Source of the DNA: DATLBY01 sp035526665
GTDB taxonomy: Bacteria; Acidobacteriota; Terriglobia; Bryobacterales; Bryobacteraceae
NCBI GenBank assembly: GCA_035526665.1
Contig: DATLBY010000199.1
Span: 1-18,808, forward strand
Reading direction: 5' to 3'
DNA: 18,808 nt
Position 1 is the first letter of the stretch. Each line of letters begins with the position of its first letter. A program made the position numbers and the translations under genes. The notes beneath the pieces were generated by a model that was given only the letters and a program-made list of their open reading frames with translations, searched no databases and was not told where the DNA came from. Positions 6,983-13,768 of this stretch are shown here, one piece after another.

Positions 6983-8913
6983 AAATAGGTTTGCTTTACA
7001 GTGCCGGGCGCAGCCAGGGCAGCCAGCTTCGGCAAGTCGAATTCTTTATACAGATCCAGGCAAAACAGGTCCGGCGCGGCTTCGTAGGGGACCGGCTGCT
7101 CCAGTAGCCAGCCCAATGACCGCATACCCTGGTCAACCTGAACCTCGGAGTAGGCAGCCGGATCCAGCGCCGCCGCGATCAATGTAGTTACCTGGCTGCG
7201 AATCCCTGTGCTATGCAGGCCCTTGCCCGCCGGCGCGCGCGTGGTCTGTAGCCAGGATGTGATCGCCGCCAGTTGCGCCGCCTGCATCGCCAGCGGGCGC
7301 TCCCCCAGAGCTGCCAGCAGTTGCGTGTAGTCGGGCGCGCGCCGGTCCCGGACGGAATCATCGCCGCGGAAAATCACATCCAATACGAGCACCTGCCGCC
7401 CGCGGTTCACCAGGTCCGACGCTTCGCTTGCCGCCGCCTCTTTGCCCCCATCGTGCAGCACGATCGTTACCGGAGCGTTCTCGGGACTGGCGATAGCTTT
7501 CAGCCACACACCCGTCGCACAGAGCCCGTTGTCCAGTTCAAAAATGTACGACCGGGTTTCCAGCCCCTTAGACTTGGTCGTCGCCACCGCCCAGGCATGT
7601 TGTACTTTCACGGGACGGTAGTGAATCAGCTTCGCCAGCGACTGCCGTTGCCCGGCGGCCGGGACGCCCTGCGCCTTTTCCGCCTGGACCGTATTGGCCT
7701 GCGCCAGTTGGCGCGCCAATGCCAGAATCGTCAAATTGTCTTTCGGGAGGCCGACCTCAAGCTCCTTCGTGCTCTTGATCTCCGCGCCTGTGGGGATCTC
7801 CGAATCAACGGCCGGAAGCCGGAAATTCCTCGCAAAAAAACGATACGCCTGCACCCGGTTATCCTGCTGGTAATTGTGCGTCCCCGGATCGGCATTTTCG
7901 TACCATTGCAAGGCCTTTTCTTTGCCAAAAAGCTTGAAAAATGGCTGAATATCGTCAAAAACACCGCTTTTGACGATGCCAGCGCGGAAGCAGCAATCGT
8001 CCTCCGCGTTGTAAACCAGAAGCGTCGGACGCGGCGCCCGCATCGCTGCTAAGTCCGTGTAATCCTGCCCATCGCGGAAGTCGGTGGCGTTCTGCTCAAT
8101 GTCGTTGCCGACATATTCGGGGTGCTCGATACCGGCAATCAGGGAACTAAACCCGGCGACTGGAACGGATACCGCCACCCGTTCATCCAGCGCGCTCAAT
8201 GTGATGGTTTGCCAGCCGCCCCCCGAGAGCCCTGTCACGCCCAGCCGGCTGCGATCCGCGTTCGGATGCTCATACAGGTAATCCAGCCCCTTGCGCATCG
8301 CCAGGTAGAAAAGCCCCACTCCGTTGGCGCCCGCCAGGTCCAGATGTCCGGCATAGGAGTGCCCGTTCTGCTTGTTTGCCAGCTCTCCGAATCCGAACCA
8401 CTCCACACTCAGCGCCAGCATGCCCTGCTTGGCGAAATTGATGCAGCGCTTCTGCTTGTACTCGACAGCCAGACCGGCCGGTCCCACATGCCCCTGCACG
8501 TTCAGGATGGCAGGTACTTTGCCATGGAGATTCTCCGGTTCGTAGAGGATAGCGCTCGAATAAAAGCCGGGTACAATCTCATAGCGGAGCTTCCTGAGCC
8601 GGTATCCCGGACCTCCTTCCAGTGTCCCGAGATCTTCGAATTTCGGCGGCGCCGTGACCCAAGCCTTGGGCCAGCCGTGGAAAATCACGTCATCCAGCAG
8701 GTGGCGGCGGATTCGCTGTGCCTCTGCCGTCCACTGGCTCGCGCTTTCTGGCGCGCGAACCGGCTTCACGTGCTTCATGGCGAATTGGCGCAGCTGAAAT
8801 TCGGTGACTTCAGTATTTTGCAGGCGAGTGGCAAGCACGGCTTGCAAATGGCGAGGGTCGGTTTGGCCGTTCGCAAGAACGGTAAAAACACTCCACAACA
8901 GCAGGGTTCGCAT
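6961..8913 (-). CDS. Secreted acetyl-xylan-esterase-like alpha/beta hydrolase
   Basis: An exported esterase-like enzyme of 650 residues, resembling large acetyl-xylan-esterase/dienelactone-hydrolase-type proteins of Acidobacteriota and Planctomycetes. The ATG at 8911-8913 is preferred over the longer frame to 8979 because it begins with a signal peptide (MRTLLLWSVFTVLANGQ) and lies 14 bases after the upstream gene's stop. No good ribosome-binding site is visible, so coupling is likely. A full hydrolase domain occupies about residues 100-365. Its nucleophile is Ser230 in GLSGGG, the acid is probably Asp305 or Asp306 in YNAEDD, and the base is His346 in DPGTHNY. Residues 450-600 look like a second hydrolase fold (APVTIVLHDGG) whose nucleophile elbow is degenerate (LHSTGIRSQ). 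The likely role is removing ester groups from polysaccharides; the substrate is inferred from family only. Confidence 0.82.
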   Translation of the reverse strand: MRTLLLWSVFTVLANGQTDPRHLQAVLATRLQNTEVTEFQLRQFAMKHVKPVRAPESASQWTAEAQRIRRHLLDDVIFHGWPKAWVTAPPKFEDLGTLEGGPGYRLRKLRYEIVPGFYSSAILYEPENLHGKVPAILNVQGHVGPAGLAVEYKQKRCINFAKQGMLALSVEWFGFGELANKQNGHSYAGHLDLAGANGVGLFYLAMRKGLDYLYEHPNADRSRLGVTGLSGGGWQTITLSALDERVAVSVPVAGFSSLIAGIEHPEYVGNDIEQNATDFRDGQDYTDLAAMRAPRPTLLVYNAEDDCCFRAGIVKSGVFDDIQPFFKLFGKEKALQWYENADPGTHNYQQDNRVQAYRFFARNFRLPAVDSEIPTGAEIKSTKELEVGLPKDNLTILALARQLAQANTVQAEKAQGVPAAGQRQSLAKLIHYRPVKVQHAWAVATTKSKGLETRSYIFELDNGLCATGVWLKAIASPENAPVTIVLHDGGKEAAASEASDLVNRGRQVLVLDVIFRGDDSVRDRRAPDYTQLLAALGERPLAMQAAQLAAITSWLQTTRAPAGKGLHSTGIRSQVTTLIAAALDPAAYSEVQVDQGMRSLGWLLEQPVPYEAAPDLFCLDLYKEFDLPKLAALAAPGTVKQTYLPAAAKP

Positions 8914-8927
8914 ACGGGATGGGAAAA

Positions 8928-10265
8928 TTAGGCCCCCACCGGAGCATGCTCGAGGATCTGTTCGGTTTTCCGGTCCCAATACAGCTTCTTGCCTTCGCGG
9001 TAGCTGCGTGTAGCCATCACCACTGCCACGGAATGTCCAAAACCGGTCTCGATATTTCCATTCGTCGTCTGACGGGAGCGCATGCAGCGGAACCAGTCAT
9101 CGGTGTGATACTTCAAGTCGTCGCTCTGGTCCACCGGCGGCACATCGCTGCTTCCCGCCGCGGTCACCAGCTCCGGCTTGACCGGCCCGGACTTCAAATC
9201 GAAAACCGGGTTCCCGCGCCAGCCGCTCTTCGTCTCCGGCAGATACCACCATTGCGGACTCCCCTCGCCGCCGGGCGAATACAGCGTGCCGCGCGTGCCC
9301 TGGATAATCGTGTGATCTCCATAGCCATTGCCGAAGGTCGTCGAATAACTATAGAGGACCTGCTTCTCCTTAAAGGTGGAAAGGCTCTGAAACGTATCCG
9401 GATTCTCGCGCACATCGTGCCAGGCGAAAATGCCGCCGTTCGCCACCGTATCATCCGGGATAAAAGTATCTAAATAAAAGTGGACCAGGCCCGACCCATG
9501 GCTGTACCACTGGTCAGTGATTCCGCCCGAGAAATCCTTGAAGATCCGGAACTCAAAATAGACTCGCGGGTCAAAGGGGCGCCAGGTGCGTCCCAGGAGC
9601 CAGCGCTTCCAATCCGTGTCCTGTTCGCGCAGCTGGGCAATATTGGGATCCTTCGGAACGTGCCAGCGTGGTCCGTTGAAATTCCAGCTCTGGTTCACTG
9701 CTACGATTTTTCCCAGCTTGCCGCTGCGGACAATGTCGCGCACCTTGTGCTGGTAGGGATCGCTTAGCCACTGCGATCCGATTTGGATCACCTGCTTGCT
9801 CCGGCGCACCGTATCGCGAGCCAGCTTGGCGTCTTCCAGCGTATTCGCCATCGGCTTCTCGCAGTAGCAATCCTTGCCGGCACGCACCACCTCGGCCAAC
9901 AGCCTGGCGTGTTGATGATCGCCGGTGCCAATCATCACCGCGTCCAGTTCCGGGTCGGCAAGCATTTCTTCCGAGTATTTAAACCCTTTCGGACGCTTCC
10001 CGAACAGCTCCTGCGCGCTGGCCGCGGCTCTTTCCCGATTCACCGACCACAGGTCGCAAACGCTCCGCAGATCGAAGTTTGGGTCGGTCGCCAAGGAGAG
10101 CTTCAGCATCCGCCGGTGTCCGACAGCCCTGTGCCCGCAGCCTAGCTGACCCACTTGAATCCGGTCGTTTGAGCCGACAATCCTGGCGTAGGAAAACGCC
10201 GTCATCGGAACCATTGCCTGACCTGCCGCTTTCAGAACGCTTCTGCGGGATATTGCGCTATCCAT
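8928..10265 (-). CDS. Gfo/Idh/MocA family oxidoreductase with Tat signal
   Basis: A 445-residue NAD(P)-dependent sugar or cyclitol oxidoreductase-like protein, probably exported folded with its cofactor. The ATG at 10263-10265 is preferred over the frame's extension to 10331 because it begins with a twin-arginine signal, DSAISRRSVLKAAGQAM. The nucleotide-binding loop VGQLGCGHRAVGH is at 38-50. The family hallmark CEKPMANTLEDAK is at 135-147, with the Glu-Lys-Pro at 136-138. The remainder has the C-terminal beta-sheet domain of the family, including NQSWNFNGPRWHVP. It heads a two-gene operon with the esterase downstream. It is divergent from the TonB-type receptor, with about 190 bases between. 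Substrate and reaction are unknown. Confidence 0.88.
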   Translation of the reverse strand: MDSAISRRSVLKAAGQAMVPMTAFSYARIVGSNDRIQVGQLGCGHRAVGHRRMLKLSLATDPNFDLRSVCDLWSVNRERAAASAQELFGKRPKGFKYSEEMLADPELDAVMIGTGDHQHARLLAEVVRAGKDCYCEKPMANTLEDAKLARDTVRRSKQVIQIGSQWLSDPYQHKVRDIVRSGKLGKIVAVNQSWNFNGPRWHVPKDPNIAQLREQDTDWKRWLLGRTWRPFDPRVYFEFRIFKDFSGGITDQWYSHGSGLVHFYLDTFIPDDTVANGGIFAWHDVRENPDTFQSLSTFKEKQVLYSYSTTFGNGYGDHTIIQGTRGTLYSPGGEGSPQWWYLPETKSGWRGNPVFDLKSGPVKPELVTAAGSSDVPPVDQSDDLKYHTDDWFRCMRSRQTTNGNIETGFGHSVAVVMATRSYREGKKLYWDRKTEQILEHAPVGA

Positions 10266-10457
10266 GACGCACCTGCCTTGCCCTTGAAGAAAAATTCTCG
10301 ATGCTTCGTCCCGTCTGCGCCGTTTCTGCAAATCGTTGAATGAAAACGGAACCGAGTGCTCCCAATTTTTCCAGAGAAAATCTCCAATGTCAATTGGACA
10401 GGCTCGTAAATTGCGGAAAGGACCCCGGACAATGTATCCTGCAAGAAAGGGGTTGTT
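10266..10457. promoter_or_regulatory. Divergent intergenic region
   Basis: This gap separates the starts of the oxidoreductase (minus) and TonB-type receptor (plus) genes and must hold both promoters. On the plus strand TTGCGG (10411-10416) and TATCCT (10435-10440) are 18 bases apart, a weak candidate that would leave a very short leader. A 6-bp inverted repeat, TCCAAT-GTCA-ATTGGA (10383-10398), is a possible regulator site. AAAGGGG (10446-10452) is the receptor's ribosome-binding site. No coding sequence is supported here. Confidence 0.5.
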
Positions 10458-13400
10458 ATGAGAAATTACTACATTCGATTATTAGTATCCTTATCTATTC
10501 TGTTTATGGCGGCGATTGCCCAGGCTGCCGACCCTGCCGGAACTATCGCGGGAACTGTCACCGACCCTAGCGGCGCTGCAGTTTTGGGCGCCAAGATCCG
10601 CGCGGTAAATCCATCCACCGGCCTCACGCGCGAAACCACCACCAACAGCGATGGCGGCTACGTGTTTCCGTTGATTCCCGCCGGCACCTACAATGTGACC
10701 GTCGAAGCCGCTGGCTTCCGCCGTTATGAGCAGCGCGGCGTCGACGTCAAGGTAGACTCCAATTCCAACGTTTCCATCGCCTTGCAACTGGGAGCTGCCA
10801 GCGAGTCGGTAACCGTCGAGGCCAATGCCGAGATGGTGGACACGCGCTCGGGTACTCTGGCGCAAGTTGTCTCCGAGCAGAAGATCGTGGAACTGCCGCT
10901 GAATGGACGAAATGCCGCAACGTTAATTTTGCTGGCGCCGGGAACGGCGGACCTGAGTGCCTCCAACGCGCGCGGCAGCGGCGATGCCATGCAGACCGCC
11001 AGCTATCCCGGTGCACAGTCAATCACCTCGAACGGCGCTCGCAGCGACGGCATTAACTACAATCTCGACGGCGGGAGCACCATCGACCATTACACGAACG
11101 TCAATAATCCGCTGCCCAACCCGGATGCCCTCCAGGAGTTCAGCGTACAAACGAACAGCTATAGCGCCGAGCAGGGCCGTGCTTCCGGAGCGATCGTCAA
11201 CGCGGTAACGAAGTCGGGTACAAACCAGTTTCATGGCAGCGCCTTCGAGTTTCTGCGTAACGGCGCACTAAACGCCCGCAATTATTTCGCGCCCACTCAC
11301 GACAAGCTGAAGCGCAACCAGTTCGGTGGCAGCCTGGGCGGGCCGATCGCTCAGAACAGGCTCTTCTTCTTCGGTACCTACCAGGGAACCCAGATCCGCA
11401 ATATTTCCACCGGCAATAGCGCCTTTGTATTGACGCCGGAGCAGCGCCTGGGCGACTTTTCCTCACTTTCGCGCCAGCTCATCGATCCAGTGACCAAACA
11501 GGCCTTCCCCGGTAACCGCATTCCGGCCAATCGGATCAGCCCGGTAACGGCCAAGCTGCTGCCGCTCATCCCTGTCTCTTCTTCACCTGATGGCTTGATT
11601 CGCTTCGACCGCCCCGTCTCCGACCAGGAAAACCAGGTGATGGGACGCCTCGATTATCTCCAGGGCGGCCACCGCCTTTACGGCCGTTATTTCGACGCCC
11701 GCTATACTCATGCCGCTGTCAGCGGAGCCCAGGATCTGGTCCGTTCTGCCCGTGGAGCCGACTATTACAACCGCAATGCCTCCTTCAGCGATACCTTTAA
11801 CGTGCGTGCGGACCTGCTGAACAACTTCATCGTGTCCTATAACAAAACCAGCGGCAGCATCATCAGCGGCGCGCCCTTTAGCCTTGCAAGCATCGGCGTC
11901 CCGGTCGCTGGACCTAACCCGCCCGAGATCAACATGACCGTGTCTGGCTATTTCGCCATCAGCACGGGAGCTCCCGGTGATTTTGATCGTCATAACTTCC
12001 ATTTCGCCGACTCCCTGCACTGGATCAAGGGCTCGCATGAGCTGGCGTTCGGCGGAGATTTCCTGCGCATGAATGTGGACCTCAGCAACTCCTACCGCCA
12101 AGCTGGACGCTACCGGTTCCGGGGTACCAAATTCAGCGGCGATCCGCGCTCGGATTTTCTGGTTGGCTACATCGAACAGTTCATCCAGGGCGGCGGCGAG
12201 TATGCAGCGCGCCGGGGCAACCTGGGAAGCGCCTTCTTTCAGGACAACTGGCGAGCCACCCGCAGCCTGACTCTGAACCTGGGTGTCCGCTGGGATCCTT
12301 TCCTCCCCTACACCGACGAGCTGGGACGAACCGAATGTTTCCGCCCAGGCCTGCAATCCAAACGCTTCCCCAACGCGCCACAGAATTACCTGTATGCCGG
12401 TGATCCCGGCTGTCCGGCCGGCGGCAGTGAGTCCGTTTGGGCCCAGGTTTCCCCCCGTCTCGGTTTTGCCTACAATTTTGGCGGCCGCGGAAACACTACC
12501 CTCCGTGGCGGCGCCGGCGTCTTCTATCAGCCGCCCTTCGTGGAGGCCTATAACAACATGGTGGACAGCGCGCCGTTTAGTCCCCAGGTAATTCGCACCA
12601 TCGGCGTACCGCTCGACAATCCCTATATCGGTATGCGGAATCCCTTCCCGGAACAGTTCGCACCCACGCCGCCCGCCGCTAATGTAGCCTTTGACACCCC
12701 GATGGTAGCCGTCTCCTACACTCCGGATTGGAAGCCTGCCCGGATGTTGAGCTGGAATCTGACCCTGGAGCATCAACTGCGGAATAATTGGCTGGTTCGC
12801 GCTGGTTACGTTGCTTCCAAGGGCACACACCTCGGTTTCAACACTGACGTGAATGCTCCTCAATACTTCCCCGGAGCTGCCAACGTCGACGCACAACTCC
12901 GGCGTCCCTACAGGAATTTCAATCTCGTCACCATGAACACCTCGGGTGCGAATTCGCAATACCACTCGCTGCAGCTCGGCATCGATAAACGCTTCTCCCA
13001 CGGATTTACCGCGGGGGCCAACTATACCTGGGGCAAGAGTCTCGATTGGACGTCTTACCTCACCGATTTGGACGGCATCAACGTAATCAACCCCTTTAAC
13101 GCGCGCGCTTACCGCGGCGTCTCGGACTACAACGTGCCTCACCGCTTGGTTGCCAACTTTATCTGGCAGCTCCCCTCGCCCAAATCTGGATTGGCCGCGG
13201 CCGTCCTGGGCGGATGGGAAACCAGCGGAATTATCAACCTGCAGAGCGGATTTCCGCTGAATATCAGTTCCGGCGAGGACAATTCCCTCACCGCTATCGG
13301 TAACGATAACGCGGATGTGGTTTCCAAGCCGGGCTATACCAGCGGTTCAAAGGCCGACCGCATCAATAAATGGTTCACGACGGAGGCCTACCGCACCAAC

Positions 13401-13655
13401 CGCGAGGGGACCTTCGGAACTGTCGGCCGGAATACCTTGATCGGGCCGGGCACCTTCGATGTAACAGCCGCTGCCCACAAGAGTTTCCGGCTAACGGAGC
13501 ATGTAAAACTGCAGTATCGCGCCGAGTTTTTCAACGCGCTCAACCATACGAATCTGAATAACCCGGGTACTACGGTCACCACCAGCAGTTTCGGCCGGAT
13601 TACCAGCGCCCGGGATCCTCGCATTATCCAGATGGCCTTGCGTCTGAGCTTCTGA
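10458..13655 (+). CDS. TonB-dependent-receptor-like outer membrane protein with carboxypeptidase regulatory domain
   Basis: A 1065-residue outer-membrane protein of the Oar-like/CarboxypepD-regulatory plus beta-barrel type that is expanded in Solibacter-like genomes. A signal peptide covers residues 1-23, cleaved after AQA. A carboxypeptidase-regulatory Ig-like domain follows at about 27-110 (AGTIAGTVTDPSGAAVLGA ... DGGYVFPLIPAGTYNVTV). A plug domain starts near 130 (QKIVELPLNGRNAATLILLA). The rest is aromatic- and Asn-rich barrel sequence with pieces such as SGTNQFHGSAFEFLRNGALN and LTLNLGVRWDPFLPY. The final residue is phenylalanine after ALRLSF, as expected for an outer-membrane barrel. 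I see no clear TonB box. The ATG at 10458 has AAAGGGG upstream. It probably binds or takes up a large substrate; its neighbours suggest polysaccharide-related organic matter. Confidence 0.9.
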   Translation: MRNYYIRLLVSLSILFMAAIAQAADPAGTIAGTVTDPSGAAVLGAKIRAVNPSTGLTRETTTNSDGGYVFPLIPAGTYNVTVEAAGFRRYEQRGVDVKVDSNSNVSIALQLGAASESVTVEANAEMVDTRSGTLAQVVSEQKIVELPLNGRNAATLILLAPGTADLSASNARGSGDAMQTASYPGAQSITSNGARSDGINYNLDGGSTIDHYTNVNNPLPNPDALQEFSVQTNSYSAEQGRASGAIVNAVTKSGTNQFHGSAFEFLRNGALNARNYFAPTHDKLKRNQFGGSLGGPIAQNRLFFFGTYQGTQIRNISTGNSAFVLTPEQRLGDFSSLSRQLIDPVTKQAFPGNRIPANRISPVTAKLLPLIPVSSSPDGLIRFDRPVSDQENQVMGRLDYLQGGHRLYGRYFDARYTHAAVSGAQDLVRSARGADYYNRNASFSDTFNVRADLLNNFIVSYNKTSGSIISGAPFSLASIGVPVAGPNPPEINMTVSGYFAISTGAPGDFDRHNFHFADSLHWIKGSHELAFGGDFLRMNVDLSNSYRQAGRYRFRGTKFSGDPRSDFLVGYIEQFIQGGGEYAARRGNLGSAFFQDNWRATRSLTLNLGVRWDPFLPYTDELGRTECFRPGLQSKRFPNAPQNYLYAGDPGCPAGGSESVWAQVSPRLGFAYNFGGRGNTTLRGGAGVFYQPPFVEAYNNMVDSAPFSPQVIRTIGVPLDNPYIGMRNPFPEQFAPTPPAANVAFDTPMVAVSYTPDWKPARMLSWNLTLEHQLRNNWLVRAGYVASKGTHLGFNTDVNAPQYFPGAANVDAQLRRPYRNFNLVTMNTSGANSQYHSLQLGIDKRFSHGFTAGANYTWGKSLDWTSYLTDLDGINVINPFNARAYRGVSDYNVPHRLVANFIWQLPSPKSGLAAAVLGGWETSGIINLQSGFPLNISSGEDNSLTAIGNDNADVVSKPGYTSGSKADRINKWFTTEAYRTNREGTFGTVGRNTLIGPGTFDVTAAAHKSFRLTEHVKLQYRAEFFNALNHTNLNNPGTTVTTSSFGRITSARDPRIIQMALRLSF

Positions 13656-13661
13656 CCTGGA

Positions 13662-13692
13662 GCCCGCTCCCATTCGCCGTTTTGGAGCGGGC
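13662..13692 (+). terminator. Hairpin after the TonB-type receptor gene
   Basis: GCCCGCTCC (13662-13670) and GGAGCGGGC (13684-13692) form a perfect 9-bp, GC-rich stem with a 13-base loop, starting 6 bases after the receptor's stop codon. No thymine tract follows the stem, so it is not a classical intrinsic terminator; it may still slow transcription or protect the mRNA end. Confidence 0.5.
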
Positions 13693-13735
13693 GTTCCATC
13701 CCACCGAATGCCCGGCGTCCGCCGGAAAACTGCCT

Positions 13736-13741
13736 TATAAT
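13736..13741 (+). promoter_or_regulatory. Consensus -10 element TATAAT upstream of PSD1 gene
   Basis: A perfect TATAAT lies 27 bases before the proposed TTG start at 13769, between the hairpin after the receptor gene and the PSD1 gene. No good -35 hexamer is seen 16-19 bases upstream (the stretch is GC-rich). If active, transcription would start near 13748, which rules out the upstream ATG at 13682 as the start. Confidence 0.45.
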
Positions 13742-13768
13742 CGTGTTCGAGGCAGGAGCCTCACCACG

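Noticed and set aside
7273..8931. Plus-strand frames of 259 and 269 codons opposite the esterase gene
   Set aside because: They are antisense shadows; the minus strand carries a complete catalytic triad and a signal peptide.
8914..8979. N-terminal extension of the esterase frame
   Set aside because: It overlaps the end of the oxidoreductase gene and would bury the signal peptide that begins at the ATG at 8913.
10340..10570. A 76-codon plus-strand frame before and across the receptor start
   Set aside because: It overlaps the receptor's signal peptide in another frame, has no family match, and occupies the promoter region.
11583..13142. A 519-codon open frame on the minus strand opposite the TonB-type receptor gene
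   Set aside because: It mirrors the codon structure of a GC-rich, well-supported gene, shows no family motif, lacks a convincing ribosome-binding site, and its composition is that of a shadow frame.
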